Assembly: GCA_017936265.1 (NCBI GenBank)
Contig: JAGBFX010000041.1
Location: 1-53,714 of the forward strand
DNA from: Bacteroidaceae bacterium
Lineage (GTDB): Bacteria > Bacteroidota > Bacteroidia > Bacteroidales > Bacteroidaceae
Reading direction: 5' to 3'
Length of the DNA stretch: 53,714 nt
Within the stretch, counting starts at the first letter, position 1. Every line of letters begins with the position of its first letter. The notes beneath the pieces are model-generated. The model made no database searches. It was not told where the DNA came from and was given only the letters and a program-made list of their open reading frames with translations. Positions 17,282 through 28,469 of the stretch are shown here, in pieces. The position numbers and the translations under genes are program-made.

Positions 17282-18457
17282 CTATGCTTTCTTGCAGAGC
17301 AGCAGTACTCTGTTGTTGTTTGCTAACGTTGTGGCAAATATGTAATCATCGCCGCCGTCGGCGAGCTTCAGCTTCTTGCGCAGCAGCTGCACGCTCTCGG
17401 GGAAGTTGCGGACGGTGATGTTCGCCTGTCCGAGTGCCTGTATATCCTTTATTTCGCTCTTCGAGAATCCGCAGACTCTCTCGACTGTAAATATGCGTCC
17501 GGGGAACTGCTCAACCAGGTTGTCCGATGTGTACAGCTGACTGTTGGGGTGTAGTTTGCCCATGTTGTACTCTTCTGTAAGCATTGCATGGCATCCGCTC
17601 TTCTGTATCGCAGCATTCGGCTCGTAGAGGAACTTGCCGACATCGGTGCTGTATTTTGTCTCTTTCTCTCTCTCCTCGGATTCTTTGAAACTGAATGTGT
17701 CTATAGCATCTTTGCGTATATTTATGCACTTTGTAGTAACAAGGTCTCCGTTGCTTTCCCTGTCGAGGATTATAAGCAGTTCCTTGCATTCGTTGTTCAC
17801 GGCTACAATGTGTACTTCGCTTACATGTGCCAGTTGTCGGCATGCGGCCTTTATGTCAAGCATTGGAGAGCACTTTACCATTATCTTATGTGCCTTATCC
17901 AGCAGCATCGGCTCAAGAGCCGTGACGTCGGGCTCGCAGTCGCTGAGCGCTACTACCTTGCGCCCTTCGCCGTCGCGGCGTGCAGGGTCTATGAATATCC
18001 ACTCCTGTGCAGGCATGGCAGGGAGGCACTCTTCGCTGTTGCCGTTGAGAATCTCAATGTGGTCTAATTCCAGCAGTGCAAAATTCTCCTTTGCAATCCT
18101 GCATAGCAGGGGGTTGCGCTCGATGTATGTGACCCGTTTGAAACCGCGTGCCATGTAACTGCAGTCTATGCCGAACCCGCCTGTGAGGTCGGCAAGGCTC
18201 TCGCCCCTTGCTATTGATGCCTTGTAGAGTGCCGTGGCTTCGCTTGAGCACTGTTCCATGGAGATGCGGGGCGGATATATTATCCCTTCTGTGGCAGCCC
18301 ACGCGGGCAGTTTCTCTCTTGCACTCTGCCAACCTTCAATCTGCGTCACAGCTTCGAGCATGTCGACGGTGGGGTAGCGCTTTGCCTGGAGGGCAAGCGC
18401 ACGGGGGTCTTCGTTGCGGTGCTTCGCTATGAACTCTATTGTTTCCCGGCTGAGCAT
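17282..18457 (-). CDS. Class I SAM-dependent methyltransferase with THUMP-like domain
   Basis: Product is 391 residues. The SAM-binding motif I is LADLTGGFGIDCSYMA (about residues 88-103), followed by YIERNPLL (acidic ribose contact) and the motif IV-like FIDPARR (about 155-161). The C-terminal third matches the THUMP-like extension found in this Bacteroidota family. Likely target is RNA, but the substrate is not established. It ends at a terminator at 17231-17267 and starts 10 bp after the stop of the yqaE-like gene, so the two may be co-transcribed. Confidence 0.85.
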   Translation of the reverse strand: MLSRETIEFIAKHRNEDPRALALQAKRYPTVDMLEAVTQIEGWQSAREKLPAWAATEGIIYPPRISMEQCSSEATALYKASIARGESLADLTGGFGIDCSYMARGFKRVTYIERNPLLCRIAKENFALLELDHIEILNGNSEECLPAMPAQEWIFIDPARRDGEGRKVVALSDCEPDVTALEPMLLDKAHKIMVKCSPMLDIKAACRQLAHVSEVHIVAVNNECKELLIILDRESNGDLVTTKCINIRKDAIDTFSFKESEEREKETKYSTDVGKFLYEPNAAIQKSGCHAMLTEEYNMGKLHPNSQLYTSDNLVEQFPGRIFTVERVCGFSKSEIKDIQALGQANITVRNFPESVQLLRKKLKLADGGDDYIFATTLANNNRVLLLCKKA

Positions 18458-18467
18458 ATGGGACTAT

Positions 18468-18620
18468 TTAGTTCCTGTTCAGTATTATGAGGGCTGCAAT
18501 GGTACCTGGAATCCATCCGCATAAGGTAAGCAGAAAGACAATCAGTACCGAGCCGCATCCTTTGTCGATGACGGCAAGCGGCGGGAAAAGTATCGCAAGC
18601 AGGGCTCTTATCAATGACAT
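18468..18620 (-). CDS. YqaE/Pmp3-family small membrane protein
   Basis: Product is 50 residues with the family pattern: LLAILFPPLAVI (first membrane segment), then DKGCGS, then LIVFLLTLCGWIPGTIAALIIL (second segment). Such proteolipids sit in the inner membrane and are linked to membrane potential or salt stress in other organisms. The PP motif and GWIPG turn are diagnostic. The gene ends 10 bp upstream of the methyltransferase start. It was found by reading the minus strand directly, as it is short. Confidence 0.85.
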   Translation of the reverse strand: MSLIRALLAILFPPLAVIDKGCGSVLIVFLLTLCGWIPGTIAALIILNRN

Positions 18621-18730
18621 CTCTTATATGATTTTGGTATTTGGTGCAAACTTACGATTTTTTTTGTGATATATGAAACATTTTCTTTGTCCAGCCTTGC
18701 TTCCACACTGCTAAACCGTGTACAACAAAA

Positions 18731-18758
18731 AACGTCTGCCCCATGAGGAGCAGACGTT
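18731..18758 (-). terminator. Terminator of pckA
   Basis: On the minus strand AACGTCTGC pairs with GCAGACGTT, loop about 10 nt, followed by a T-run (TTTTTTG). It lies about 22 bp after the pckA stop. Confidence 0.85.
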
Positions 18759-18780
18759 ATATTCAGTCTTGAAACTCTTA

Positions 18781-20382
18781 TTAGAGCTTTGGACCTGCTG
18801 CAACGAGAGCCTTACCTGCCTCATTGCCTGTGTACTTGGTGAAGTTCTTGATGAAGCGACCTGCCAAATCAACTGCCTTCTCCTCCCACTGAGTTGCGTC
18901 AGCATATGTGTCGCGTGGGTCAAGGATTGCGGGGTCAACACCTGGCAACGCTGTAGGAACAACGAAGTCGAAGTGTGGGATAACCTTTGTAGGAGCTGTA
19001 TCGATTGAGCCATCGAGGATAGCGTCGATGATACCGCGTGTATCCTTGATAGAGATACGCTTGCCTGTACCGTTCCAACCTGTGTTAACGAGGTATGCCT
19101 TGGCACCGTTCTTCTCCATCTTCTTAACGAGCTCCTCGCCGTACTTTGTCGGGTGGAGGCTCAAGAATGCTGCACCGAAGCAAGCCGAGAATGTTGGAGT
19201 AGGCTCTGTGATACCACGCTCTGTACCTGCCAACTTAGCTGTAAAGCCGCTGAGGAAGTAGTACTGAGTCTGCTCCGGGTTCAGGATAGATACCGGAGGC
19301 AATACACCGAATGCGTCAGCTGAAAGGAAGATAACCTTCTTTGCAGGAGCAGCCATTGAACCTGGCTTGATGTTGTTGATGTGGTTGATTGGGTAAGAAA
19401 CACGTGTGTTCTCTGTCACGCTCTTGTCAGCGAAGTCAATCTTGCCGTTTGCATCAACTGTAACGTTCTCAAGAAGAGCATCGCGCTTGATAGCGTTGAA
19501 GATGTCCGGCTCGCTCTCCTTGTCGAGGTTGATAACCTTTGCGTAGCAACCGCCCTCGAAGTTGAATACTGAGTCATCATCCCATCCGTGCTCGTCGTCA
19601 CCGATAAGCATACGCTTTGGATCGGTAGAGAGAGTCGTCTTACCTGTACCTGACAAACCGAAGAAGATAGCTGTCTCGCCCTTCTCGTTTGTGTTTGCAG
19701 AGCAGTGCATTGAAGCGATGCCCTGGAGTGGCAGGTAGTAGTTCATCATTGAGAACATACCCTTCTTCATCTCACCACCGTACCATGTGTTGAGGATGAT
19801 CTGCTCCTTAGATGTCAAGTTGAATACAACGGCTGTCTCAGAGTTCAAGCCGAGCTCCTTGTAGTTTGCAACTGCTGCCTTTGAAGCGTTGTAAACAACG
19901 AAGTCGGGCTCGCCGAATGCCTCAAGTTCCTCAGCTGTAGGACGGATGAACATATTTGTAACGAAGTGAGCCTGCCATGCAACCTCCATGATGAAACGTA
20001 CCTTCAGACGTGTAGCAGGGTTAGCACCGCAGAATGCGTCAACAACGAAAAGTCTCTTGTTTGAAAGCTCCTTTGTAGCAATCTCCTTGAGAGCGTTCCA
20101 TGCCTCGGTTGTAACAGGCTTGTTGTCGTTCTTGTACTCCTCAGATGTCCACCATACAGTGTTCTCTGATGTAGCGTCCTTAACGATGAACTTGTCCTTA
20201 GGTGAACGGCCAGTGTAAACACCTGTCATTACATTTACTGCGCCAAGCTCTGTAACCTGACCAACCTCAAAACCCTCAAGACCGGGCTTTGTCTCCTCTG
20301 CAAAGAGGACATCGTAAGAGGGGTTGTGAAGAACCTCTACAGCACCGGTAATACCATACTTGGTAAGATCTAATGTTGCCAT
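18781..20382 (-). CDS. pckA: Phosphoenolpyruvate carboxykinase (ATP)
   Basis: Product is 533 residues. The kinase P-loop [11 protein letters not shown] (about residues 235-245), the metal-binding [10 protein letters not shown] segment and [13 protein letters not shown] near the N-terminus identify the ATP-type enzyme. It interconverts oxaloacetate and phosphoenolpyruvate with ATP; in Bacteroidales it runs toward oxaloacetate, fixing CO2 for succinate production. It is monocistronic, with its own promoter at 20483-20513 and terminator at 18731-18758. Its neighbour upp is divergent. Confidence 0.97.
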   Translation of the reverse strand: MATLDLTKYGITGAVEVLHNPSYDVLFAEETKPGLEGFEVGQVTELGAVNVMTGVYTGRSPKDKFIVKDATSENTVWWTSEEYKNDNKPVTTEAWNALKEIATKELSNKRLFVVDAFCGANPATRLKVRFIMEVAWQAHFVTNMFIRPTAEELEAFGEPDFVVYNASKAAVANYKELGLNSETAVVFNLTSKEQIILNTWYGGEMKKGMFSMMNYYLPLQGIASMHCSANTNEKGETAIFFGLSGTGKTTLSTDPKRMLIGDDEHGWDDDSVFNFEGGCYAKVINLDKESEPDIFNAIKRDALLENVTVDANGKIDFADKSVTENTRVSYPINHINNIKPGSMAAPAKKVIFLSADAFGVLPPVSILNPEQTQYYFLSGFTAKLAGTERGITEPTPTFSACFGAAFLSLHPTKYGEELVKKMEKNGAKAYLVNTGWNGTGKRISIKDTRGIIDAILDGSIDTAPTKVIPHFDFVVPTALPGVDPAILDPRDTYADATQWEEKAVDLAGRFIKNFTKYTGNEAGKALVAAGPKL

Positions 20383-20482
20383 AATTATTAAAAATAAGTT
20401 GTTGATTAATATTTTCTGTTTTTTATCATTTTTGAACAGCGGTCAAGCCCCTTTGCTGAAACTTGCCGAAGTTCTCCAAGTG

Positions 20483-20513
20483 CAAATATATACTATTTTA
20501 TTTAATAACTCAA
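20483..20513 (-). promoter_or_regulatory. Promoter of pckA
   Basis: On the minus strand TTG (20511-20513), a 20-nt spacer and TATATTTG (20483-20490) match the Bacteroidales consensus. The predicted leader is about 95 nt. Confidence 0.65.
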
Positions 20514-20783
20514 GTTAATTAAAGAAATTTTTCTTTAATTGCTGCAAAAAAGGCAATAATTGTCCCTTTTTTGTGATTATTTGCCTCCTTGGGTCGTTTC
20601 TTTATGATTGTCTGACGCGGATTTTGCTTGCTTGAAGAGATTGGAAATTGTTATGTCGCTTTCGTTTTAATTGCAATAATCTTTAAATTTTGACAAATTG
20701 TCTGTCGTCTCCTGTTTTGGGGAAATTCCTGATTTTACTCTCAATTATTCCTTAATATAATACAAAAATCGTTCATAATTCGT

Positions 20784-20791
20784 TATCTTCG
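20784..20791 (+). promoter_or_regulatory. Putative -7 box of upp
   Basis: TATCTTCG 24 bp before the ATG; the -33 part is not clear. The leader would be short, about 15-20 nt. Confidence 0.45.
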
Positions 20792-20815
20792 CACCTGAAA
20801 CAAAAACAACATGAT

Positions 20816-21466
20816 ATGAAAATCATTAACCTCTCCGAGAATAACTCGATCCTCAACAGCTTCATTGCTGAGATACGTGACGTGAATGTACAGAACGATT
20901 CCATGCGTTTCCGCCGCAACATAGAGCGGATAGGCGAGATTATGGCCTATGAGATAAGCAAGGAACTCTCCTATGAGAACGTTACAATACAGACACCCAA
21001 CAGCGAGGCTGTGCAGAGTCTTCCGACCGACAACGTGGTGCTTGGAACAATACTGCGTGCAGGACTCCCGTTGCATACCGGTTTCCATAACTACTTCGAC
21101 CGTGCCGGCAACGCATTCGTATCGGCATACCGCAAGTATACTTCCGAAAACGAATTCGATGTAATCGTCGAGTATCTGGCCTCTCCGAACCTTGACGGCA
21201 AGACTCTCATTCTTGTCGACCCTATGCTCGCGACCGGAATAAGCGCTGACCTCTCTTACCGTGCCCTGCTTACCAAGGGTACTCCTGCCAAGATGATTTT
21301 TGCATCTGTTATAGCAAGCCAGCAGGCCGTGGACTATGCGATATCGCACTTCCCCGAAGATACTATTCTCTACTGTGCAGCCATTGACCCTATCCTCAAT
21401 GAACATGCTTACATTGTTCCGGGGTTGGGAGATGCGGGGGATTTGTGTTTTGGAGTAAAAGAGTGA
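20816..21466 (+). CDS. upp: Uracil phosphoribosyltransferase
   Basis: Product is 216 residues. The PRPP-binding motif reads LVDPMLATGIS (about residues 138-148) and the uracil-binding end is IVPGLGDAGDLCFG. RAGLPLHTGF in the middle is also family-typical. It converts uracil and PRPP into UMP, the pyrimidine salvage route. Monocistronic and followed by a strong bidirectional terminator. The pckA/upp divergent pair is also known from Bacteroides genomes. Confidence 0.96.
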   Translation: MKIINLSENNSILNSFIAEIRDVNVQNDSMRFRRNIERIGEIMAYEISKELSYENVTIQTPNSEAVQSLPTDNVVLGTILRAGLPLHTGFHNYFDRAGNAFVSAYRKYTSENEFDVIVEYLASPNLDGKTLILVDPMLATGISADLSYRALLTKGTPAKMIFASVIASQQAVDYAISHFPEDTILYCAAIDPILNEHAYIVPGLGDAGDLCFGVKE

Positions 21467-21517
21467 TTTGATTTCCTGCTGAAAAGGCATCTGCTGCGTA
21501 ATGCTTGGAACTAAGGG

Positions 21518-21569
21518 GTTTTCATAGCAAAAGGGGCTTCCATACGGAAGCCCCTTTTGCTATGAAAAC
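21518..21569. terminator. Bidirectional terminator between upp and the GH130 gene
   Basis: 24-bp perfect arms (21518-21541 and 21546-21569) around the loop ATAC. The GC core is GGGGCTTCC, flanked by AAAA/TTTT, so it works on both strands. It serves the convergent genes upp (ends 21466) and GH130 (ends 21578). Confidence 0.9.
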
Positions 21570-21577
21570 TGTTTATG

Positions 21578-22549
21578 CTATTTTGTGCTGTTGTTCTTTA
21601 TGAACTCGATAATCTCGCTTATGTAACCGAATGCCATGCCTACGACTGTGTCGGCTGCGCCGTAGTATACTGCGACTTTGTCGCCGTCGTTGAGCGCTGC
21701 GCATGGGAATACCACGTTGGGCACGTCGCCGGTAAGCTCATATGGTGCTGCAGGGGCAAGCAGGTAGGGCTTTGTGCGGTAGAGTACCTTTGAGGGGTCG
21801 TTCTTGTCAAGCAGTGCGGCGCCCATAGAATAGCGGAAGCCGTTGCAGGTGGTAATGACACCATGGTAGAACAGCAGCCAGCCTTCATCGGTGAGAATGG
21901 GCACTGAGCCGGCTCCAATCTTGGTGCACTGCCATGCGCTCTCGGGGAACGGAGTGACTTTCATCACACAACGGTGTTCTCCCCAATATTTCATGTCGGG
22001 GCTGTAGCTGATGTATATGTCGCCGAACGGGGTGTGTCCGTTGTCGCTGGGGCGGCTGAGCATCGCGTACTTGCCGTCAATCTTCTGTGGGAACAGCACG
22101 CCGTTGCGGTTGAACGGCAGGAACGCATTCTCGCACTGGAAGAACTCTTTGAAATCGAATGTGTAGCCGATGCCGATGGTGGGGCCGTGATAGCCGTTAC
22201 ACCAGGTAATCCAGTAACGGTCCTCAATCCATGTGACACGCGGGTCGTACTTGTATTCCGACTCAATCATCTCTGTATTGCCGGCCTTGAACACGATAGG
22301 TTCATGCTCAATCTCCCAGTTGATACCATCCTTGCTGAAACCGGCGAATATGTTCATCTGTACGGACTTGTTGTCGCAACGGAACACTCCTGCGTATCCG
22401 TCCTTGAACGGAACGACGGCGCTGTTGAATATGCTGTTCGATGTGGGAATGGCATAACGGCCGATAACGGGGTTCTTTGAGTAACGCCACATGACGTCGG
22501 TACATCCTTCGGGACGCTCTTCCCAAGGCATTGTGATTTTCTCGCTCAT
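21578..22549 (-). CDS. GH130 family beta-mannoside phosphorylase
   Basis: Product is 323 residues, cytoplasmic (no signal peptide). The N-terminus MPWEERPEG...RYSKNPVI, the segment [19 protein letters not shown] and [15 protein letters not shown] are typical of GH130 five-bladed propellers. These enzymes phosphorolyse beta-1,4-mannosyl bonds, giving mannose-1-phosphate. Mannosylglucose, mannooligosaccharides or mannosyl-N-acetylglucosamine are the likely substrates and cannot be told apart by eye. No mannanase or transporter neighbours are present, so it stands alone. Confidence 0.9.
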   Translation of the reverse strand: MSEKITMPWEERPEGCTDVMWRYSKNPVIGRYAIPTSNSIFNSAVVPFKDGYAGVFRCDNKSVQMNIFAGFSKDGINWEIEHEPIVFKAGNTEMIESEYKYDPRVTWIEDRYWITWCNGYHGPTIGIGYTFDFKEFFQCENAFLPFNRNGVLFPQKIDGKYAMLSRPSDNGHTPFGDIYISYSPDMKYWGEHRCVMKVTPFPESAWQCTKIGAGSVPILTDEGWLLFYHGVITTCNGFRYSMGAALLDKNDPSKVLYRTKPYLLAPAAPYELTGDVPNVVFPCAALNDGDKVAVYYGAADTVVGMAFGYISEIIEFIKNNSTK

Positions 22550-22580
22550 AGTTTTATGTTTCTGTTAATACATTCTTTTG

Positions 22581-22588
22581 CGAAGATA
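22581..22588 (-). promoter_or_regulatory. Putative -7 box of the GH130 gene
   Basis: TATCTTCG on the minus strand, 32 bp before the ATG. The box is the same octamer as at 8330, 20784 and 35385. No clear -33 element. Confidence 0.45.
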
Positions 22589-22597
22589 TACAAACAA

Positions 22598-22635
22598 AAT
22601 AAAAAAATATCGGCAATTGCCGATATTTTTTTATT
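22598..22635 (-). terminator. 38-bp perfect palindrome, terminator of the RND operon
   Basis: The two 19-bp arms (22598-22616, 22617-22635) are exactly complementary, with core ATCGGCAATTGCCGAT and flanking A7/T7. It begins 10 bp past the permease stop and separates the efflux operon from the GH130 gene. Confidence 0.88.
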
Positions 22636-22644
22636 GGGAACTCA

Positions 22645-25600
22645 TTAATTTTCCGGTGCCGCTTTTTTGCCCCGTTCTTCAAGCGTCTGCATCCACTCAT
22701 ACCAGTTGGGGACGTAAAGTGTGGCTATGACGGTGTTGAGCAGCATGCCGAATACCACTGCCGCACCAAGCGACAGACGCGCTCCGGCTCCCGCTCCTGC
22801 TGCGAAAAGCAGAGGCATCACGCCTATCACAAACGAGAGCGAGGTCATGAGAATGGGGCGCAGACGCACGTGCCCTGCCTCGGCGGCACTCAGACGTATA
22901 TCCTTGCCCGCAGCGCGGTAATCGCGTGCGAACTCAACGATAAGAATGCCGTTCTTGGCACTGAGGGCAATGAGCAGGATTATTCCTATTTCGGTGTATA
23001 TGCTCACGGGAATGTCTACCAGCCAGCATCCTGCAATGGCACCGAGCAGGGCAATGGGCACGCCCATTATGGCGGCTACGGGACTTGTCCAGCTCTCATA
23101 TTGCGCGGCAAGGACAAGGAAGGCTACAAGCAGCGCAAGGCCGAATATTATTGCGGTGTTCTTGCCCGCCTTCTGCTCCTGATAGGCGACACCGGTCCAC
23201 TCGTATCCGAACTCCTCGCCCAGCTGTGACCTGAACAGAGCCGCGACCTCATCCATTACCTGGCTCGAACTGTACCCCGGCGCCGCATTGCATGTGATTG
23301 TAGCGCTGTTGTACATGTTGTAGCGTACCAACTGGTCGCTGCCGAGAATCTCTTCGGTGGTGACAAAGCTGCTGAACGGTACCATCTCGCCCTTGTTGTT
23401 GGCGAGACTCAGCTGCATGATGCTGTCGATGACCTTCTGGCTCTGTTCGCCGGCAGCCATCTTTACCTGCCATATGCGCCCCAGCAGGACAAAGTCATTC
23501 ACATATATCGCACCCATGTAGTAGCTGAGCGTTGAGAGCACGGCTCCTATGTCAAGCCCCATGGATGTTGCCTTGTCGCGGTCGATATTCAGGAAGTACT
23601 GCGGTACGTCGGCCTCGAACGAACTGTTTATCGTGGCTATTGCACTCTCTTTGCCTATGTTATCCGTGAGGGCGTCAAGGGCTTTCTGCATCTCGGTAAG
23701 ACCCAATGCCTTGCGGTCCTCGAGCTGCATCTGCAGACCTCCCACGTTGCCTATGCCCGGTATTGCCGGCGGAACGAATGCAAAGCACTGTGCTTCGGGA
23801 ATCCTAAGGTATGCCTCCTTGTTGAACCTGTCGACAATGGTGGCTGCCGCCTGGCTCTTCTCCTTGCGCAGGCTCCAGTCCTTGAGCACGACAAATACGC
23901 TGGCAGCGTTGCTCTGCTTGCCGCTGTTGAGTATGCTGAATCCGCTGATGGTTATGTAGGTCTTGACCTCGGGATACTGCGCAATGATGCCCTCAATCTC
24001 CCTCGATACCTGCTCGGTGCGCGAGAGCGAGGCTGCCGGAGGCAGCTGCACGCTTACGATGAAATAGCCGTCATCCTCATCGGGTATGAATGTGGTGGGC
24101 CAGCTTGTGAACATGTATATGGCAAGCACGACCATGATGCAGAAGCTTATGGCTGCAATCCATGCGCGGCGCAGCAGGAAACCGACACATTTGTCGAATC
24201 CACGTTGCAGTGCATCATATCCCTTGTTGAACCAACGGAAGAACCAACCTTGCTTTCTCCCTTTTGTGGGGCGCAGCAGCAGGGCGCTCAACGCGGGGGT
24301 CAGGGTAAGCGAGTTGAAGCCGCTGAGCAGGGTGGCTGTGGCAATGGTCAGCGCGAACTGTTTGTACAGTTCTCCCGATATGCCTCCTATCATAGTGGTG
24401 GGGATGAACACTGCAAGCATCACAAGGACCACGCCGATGATGGGGCTTGTAATCTCATCCATGGCCTTTTCAGTGGCCTCGCGCGGCGGCAACCCCTCTT
24501 CATCGATTATTCGTGTGGCATTCTCCACTACTACAATGGCGTCATCCACCACTATGGCTATGGCAAGGATGAGGCCGAAGAGTGTCAGGGTGTTTATAGA
24601 GAATCCCAACAGCTGCATCACGGCCAATGTACCTATTAACGATACGGGGATTGTGAGACATGGGATGAGTGTGGCTCTCCAGTTCTGCAAGAAGAGGAAT
24701 ATTACAAGTACAACGAGTATGGTTGTCTCGAGAAAGGTGTACAGCACCTCTTCTATCGAGCTGCGCACTACATCGGTGGTGTCAAGTGCAATCTGGTACT
24801 CTACACCGGGCGGGAACGCCTCGGCAAGCCCGGTCATCCTCTCCCTTACAGCCTTTGAGACAGCAAGCGAACTTGAACCAGGTGACTGGTATACTGCCAG
24901 TGCGGCTGTCGGCATTCCCTTAAGGCGCGATGATGATGAGTAGGTCTCGCTTCCGATTTCTATCTGTGCGATGTCGCTCAGGCGGAGCATCTCCACTCCG
25001 TCGTTGCGTATCACGATGTCGGCGAACTCTTCGGTGCTGTTAAGACGCCCCTGTACGTTCAGTGTGTACTGGAAAGCGTTGTCGGCTGTGGCGTCAAGCG
25101 TCTGTCCTACATATCCTGCCGAGACGGCAAGATTCTGCTTGCTTATGGCCTGGTATACCTCGGCGGGCGATATGCCACGTATGCGCATAGCCTCGGGGTC
25201 GAGCCACACTCGCATGGAGTAGTTGCCTGCACCCATGATGCTTACTCCACCCACGCCGGGGGTACGCGTCAGCTGGTCCACAATCTGCAGCTCGGCATAG
25301 TTGGACAGGTATAGCTGGTCGTGCTCCTTATCGCCTGTGAGGGTGATGAAAAGCACGATGTTGGTCGACTGTTTCTGCACTGTCACTCCTTGCTGCACGA
25401 CCTCGCTCGGCAGGGAGTTCATGGCTATGTTCACCCTATTCTGTACAAGTACCGTCGCCATGTCGATGTCGGTGCCTACCTCGAAGGTCACGGTCAGCTG
25501 GTAAGTGCCCGATGATGAGGATGTCGAACTCATGTAGAGCATCCCGTCAACGCCGTTCACCTGTTGTTCAATAGGTATGCCTACCGTCTGCGCTATCGTC

Positions 25601-25770
25601 TCGGCATTCGCACCGGGGTATACCGCCGTTACCTGTACCGTCGGCGGGGTAATGGAGGGGTATTGGTCTATCGGCAGCACGAAGAGTGCGACGCCGCCTG
25701 CCACTAACAGTAATAGTGAGAGTACCGTTGCGAAGATAGGGCGCTCTATAAAGAATCTCGAGAATCTCAT
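22645..25770 (-). CDS. RND efflux pump inner-membrane permease (AcrB/HAE1 type)
   Basis: Product is 1041 residues, the usual size. It starts with [18 protein letters not shown], has twelve predicted membrane segments in two halves with two large periplasmic loops, the proton-relay aspartates in [15 protein letters not shown] (segment 4), and the lysine in [14 protein letters not shown] (segment 10). It uses the proton gradient to expel drugs, dyes, bile acids or detergents from the periplasm and inner leaflet. Its start codon overlaps the adaptor stop by 4 bp (ATGA), so translation is probably coupled. It is the last gene of the OMF-adaptor-permease operon. Confidence 0.96.
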   Translation of the reverse strand: MRFSRFFIERPIFATVLSLLLLVAGGVALFVLPIDQYPSITPPTVQVTAVYPGANAETIAQTVGIPIEQQVNGVDGMLYMSSTSSSSGTYQLTVTFEVGTDIDMATVLVQNRVNIAMNSLPSEVVQQGVTVQKQSTNIVLFITLTGDKEHDQLYLSNYAELQIVDQLTRTPGVGGVSIMGAGNYSMRVWLDPEAMRIRGISPAEVYQAISKQNLAVSAGYVGQTLDATADNAFQYTLNVQGRLNSTEEFADIVIRNDGVEMLRLSDIAQIEIGSETYSSSSRLKGMPTAALAVYQSPGSSSLAVSKAVRERMTGLAEAFPPGVEYQIALDTTDVVRSSIEEVLYTFLETTILVVLVIFLFLQNWRATLIPCLTIPVSLIGTLAVMQLLGFSINTLTLFGLILAIAIVVDDAIVVVENATRIIDEEGLPPREATEKAMDEITSPIIGVVLVMLAVFIPTTMIGGISGELYKQFALTIATATLLSGFNSLTLTPALSALLLRPTKGRKQGWFFRWFNKGYDALQRGFDKCVGFLLRRAWIAAISFCIMVVLAIYMFTSWPTTFIPDEDDGYFIVSVQLPPAASLSRTEQVSREIEGIIAQYPEVKTYITISGFSILNSGKQSNAASVFVVLKDWSLRKEKSQAAATIVDRFNKEAYLRIPEAQCFAFVPPAIPGIGNVGGLQMQLEDRKALGLTEMQKALDALTDNIGKESAIATINSSFEADVPQYFLNIDRDKATSMGLDIGAVLSTLSYYMGAIYVNDFVLLGRIWQVKMAAGEQSQKVIDSIMQLSLANNKGEMVPFSSFVTTEEILGSDQLVRYNMYNSATITCNAAPGYSSSQVMDEVAALFRSQLGEEFGYEWTGVAYQEQKAGKNTAIIFGLALLVAFLVLAAQYESWTSPVAAIMGVPIALLGAIAGCWLVDIPVSIYTEIGIILLIALSAKNGILIVEFARDYRAAGKDIRLSAAEAGHVRLRPILMTSLSFVIGVMPLLFAAGAGAGARLSLGAAVVFGMLLNTVIATLYVPNWYEWMQTLEERGKKAAPEN

Positions 25771-26882
25771 GGCTGTGCTGTTTTATTGTCCATAATGGGT
25801 GTGACGGGCATGCCGTTGCGTACCTTAAGCAGTGCCTTTGTGACGTAGCGTTCTTCGGGTCTCAGCCCGTCGGTGACAAGGCGCATGGTGTCATCTATGA
25901 GTGCTCCTGTCTCTATCCTGCGATACTCGACTCTGCTCGAGTCGTTTACCACATAGAGATACTTGCCCAACTGGTCGGTGCCTATGGACGCGTCATATAC
26001 AAGGATTGCATCCTTTAACTCTTCGTAAGGCATTGTCACACTTATGTAGCTGCCGGGTTTGAGCATGCCGTCGCTGTTGTCAAGCTCGGCGCGTACCTGC
26101 AGCGTTCCTGTGCTCAGGTTCACTGACGGTGCGAGAAAATCAATCTTGGCGTTCCTGCGCATCAGCTTGCTGCCGCCGACGGTAAAGGAGATGTTGCTCT
26201 GGTCCATGCTCCCGGCACCTTTCAGTATCTTCCTGAGCCACTGGTTGTCGGTAATGTCGAAGAAGGCATACATTATGTCATCCTTGTAGAGCCTGCAAAG
26301 CTCGGCGGGGCTCATCTCGCCCGAGATGTATGCTCCGACGGGGTATTTGGATAGGCCAACTGCGCCATTCTCGGGTGCCTTGATGTAGCAGTAGCCGAGC
26401 TTGGTCTTCGCGCTCTTGTGGGCGGCGCGGGCGTTCTCAAGCGATGCCTCTCCGCTCTCGACACGGCTCTTGGCCTGCAACAGCTCAATCTGGCTTACAG
26501 CATCGCTGGTTATCGCTGCCTGCATGCGCTCGTAGTTGCTCTTTGCATATGCCAGCTCGGCCTCGGCAGTCTTCACGGCTGCTGCGGCCTGCTCTGCGGC
26601 ATTCTGGTACAGTGTGGGCTCGATGACAAACAGCTGGTCGCCCTTCTTTACCCTTTCACCCTCTGTGAAACTGCGCTTCATTATCGTTCCGTTCACGCGT
26701 CCCATAATAGGTATTGTGGCGTCGGCGGCAAGGTAGCCCGGGTACTCGCGCGTCAGTGTCAGGTCCGTTACTGTAGGGCGTGCCACCTCCACAGGCAGCG
26801 CTGCTGTGGAGGCAGTGCCCTCTTTCTCTTTTTTGCACGCAGCCAGGGCTGCCAGTGCCATGATGAAGATAATCCTTTTCAT
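25767..26882 (-). CDS. RND efflux periplasmic adaptor (membrane-fusion lipoprotein)
   Basis: Product is 371 residues. A lipoprotein signal ends in LAAC with Cys16, so it is probably anchored to the inner membrane. The lipoyl/barrel-sandwich halves ([19 protein letters not shown]...) surround a helical hairpin (about 95-150), followed by a beta-barrel and membrane-proximal domain. It bridges the permease to the outer-membrane channel. The end overlaps the permease start by 4 bp. No local repressor gene is present. Confidence 0.94.
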   Translation of the reverse strand: MKRIIFIMALAALAACKKEKEGTASTAALPVEVARPTVTDLTLTREYPGYLAADATIPIMGRVNGTIMKRSFTEGERVKKGDQLFVIEPTLYQNAAEQAAAAVKTAEAELAYAKSNYERMQAAITSDAVSQIELLQAKSRVESGEASLENARAAHKSAKTKLGYCYIKAPENGAVGLSKYPVGAYISGEMSPAELCRLYKDDIMYAFFDITDNQWLRKILKGAGSMDQSNISFTVGGSKLMRRNAKIDFLAPSVNLSTGTLQVRAELDNSDGMLKPGSYISVTMPYEELKDAILVYDASIGTDQLGKYLYVVNDSSRVEYRRIETGALIDDTMRLVTDGLRPEERYVTKALLKVRNGMPVTPIMDNKTAQP

Positions 26883-26929
26883 ATAGCTGATATGATTTTA
26901 GTTCATTAAGGAATCAGCGACGGCTTTTA

Positions 26930-28318
26930 TCACCAGCCACCGCCAAGGGCCTCATATAATTTTATAAGGTATATGAGCGAACCGCCCTGGGCCTGGACAA
27001 GATAGTCCTGATAGGTAAGCAGGGTGCGCTGTGCATCAAGAACGCTCTGATACTCGATAAGACCCTGCTTGTACAGTTCCAAAGAGAGTGTCAGGGTCTC
27101 CCTGTTCTGGTTGACGGCTTCGCGCAGGGATACAATCTGCCCGACGGAACTCTTGTACTGCGACATCGCATCCTCGACCTCCTGCATGGCTGTGAGTATA
27201 GTGCCGTTGAACGATGCTATGCTCGCGTCAAGTGCCGCCTGCGCCTCGCGTGTCGCATTCACTCTCTCTCCACCGCTGAAGATGTTCCACTTGAGTGTGG
27301 GTGCAATCTCCCATGTGAGGCTCTTGGAGCGGAACAGCCGCTTCATCTCATCCGAGGCGAACCCTATCGAGCCGGTAAGCAGCAGCTGCGGGAACCAGTC
27401 GCGCTTTGTGGCACCGAGCAGGGCTGCATTTGCCTCTACCTGCTTCTCGGCCGCCCGTATGTCGGGGCGCCGCCTTACGAGCATAGCGGGTATGCCTACG
27501 CCGACAGGCTCGATGTAGTCGGGCAGGCTGCAGCACTCATTGAGCCATCCTTCAAGCTCTTGCGGGTATACCCCGAGCAGCACTGCCATGCTGTTGCGAT
27601 AGCCCTCTATGGTCGCCTGCATAGCGGGAATCTGTGCCATGGTGCTGTAATAGACGCTGCGCGACTGCGCCACGTCGAGCTTGGATGCAAGGCCTGTGTC
27701 GTAGCGCGATGTCACAATCTTCATTATCTCGCGCTGCGAGTTTACATTCTCTCTCAGTACCTGCATGCGGGCGAGAGACTCCCTGAGCGAGAAATATGTT
27801 GTCGCCACGTTTGCGATAAGGGTCACCATGACGGCCCTGTACTCCTCTTCCGATGCCATGAAGAGCATCTTCTGTGCCTTGGAGCGCATGTATATGCTGC
27901 CGAAGATGTCGGCTTGCCACTGCATCGATACAGCTGTGCTGAACTGCCCCTCCCATGCTTGGGTGTACATTGTCTGTGCTATGTTGCCGCTTGTCTTGGC
28001 GCGTTGCCACCCAGCACTGAGGTCAAGCGTAGGCATCATGTTCCCTTGGGAGATGCGCCATGCGGCACGCGCTTTCCTTATGTTCTCCATTGCACCGAGT
28101 ACCGAATGGTTGTTCATCGATGCTACGGTGATGAGTGAGTCAAGGACAGGGTCTTCGAAGTTCTGCCACCACTTGTCATCGGGTGGCAATGTCTGGTTGA
28201 AATACTCGCCGTCGTTCCACTCCCGGGGTAACGGCACGTCAAGATACTCCTCATTCTTCTGTGCCACTACACAGACACTCGCAAGGAGCAAAAAGAGTAA
28301 AGAATAAAGCCTTGTCAT
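26930..28318 (-). CDS. RND efflux outer-membrane factor (TolC/NodT type)
   Basis: Product is 462 residues from the ATG at 28318 (MTRLYSLLFLLLASVCVVAQ), giving a good signal peptide. A longer reading to 28552 would run back through the rplS terminator and is implausible. Two repeats of the TolC fold are visible, with helical SRYDTGLASKLDVAQSR (about 235-251) and LYKQGLIEYQSVLDAQRT near the C-terminus. It forms the outer-membrane exit duct of the pump. It is the first gene of the operon, ahead of the adaptor (47-bp gap). Confidence 0.93.
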   Translation of the reverse strand: MTRLYSLLFLLLASVCVVAQKNEEYLDVPLPREWNDGEYFNQTLPPDDKWWQNFEDPVLDSLITVASMNNHSVLGAMENIRKARAAWRISQGNMMPTLDLSAGWQRAKTSGNIAQTMYTQAWEGQFSTAVSMQWQADIFGSIYMRSKAQKMLFMASEEEYRAVMVTLIANVATTYFSLRESLARMQVLRENVNSQREIMKIVTSRYDTGLASKLDVAQSRSVYYSTMAQIPAMQATIEGYRNSMAVLLGVYPQELEGWLNECCSLPDYIEPVGVGIPAMLVRRRPDIRAAEKQVEANAALLGATKRDWFPQLLLTGSIGFASDEMKRLFRSKSLTWEIAPTLKWNIFSGGERVNATREAQAALDASIASFNGTILTAMQEVEDAMSQYKSSVGQIVSLREAVNQNRETLTLSLELYKQGLIEYQSVLDAQRTLLTYQDYLVQAQGGSLIYLIKLYEALGGGW

Positions 28319-28420
28319 AGTGTGAACCTTTAGCAAGGTATAAACACATGTACAGGGCTTTTGGTTGAAATGGTTATTGTGGTTAAGGAGTCTCCTTGTT
28401 GATGTACGGAGCAATAAAAA

Positions 28421-28446
28421 AGCGAAACAGCTTCTGCTGCTTCGCT
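28421..28446 (-). terminator. Terminator of rplS
   Basis: On the minus strand AGCGAAGCAGC pairs with GCTGTTTCGCT (one G-U pair), loop AGAA, then T6. It lies 24 bp after the rplS stop and 100 bp before the OMF start at 28318. Confidence 0.85.
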
Positions 28447-28469
28447 TATGTCTGATCTCTTTCAGGTGC

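Larger units (their letters stand above)
20383..20815. other. Divergent pckA/upp intergenic region
   Basis: This is 433 bp of AT-rich DNA. It contains the pckA promoter (20483-20513), an 11-bp-arm inverted repeat at 20517-20540 (AATTAAAGAAA/TTTCTTTAATT), and the TATCTTCG box of upp at 20784-20791. No gene is visible. The long distance could hold regulator sites for pckA, but I recognise none. Confidence 0.6.
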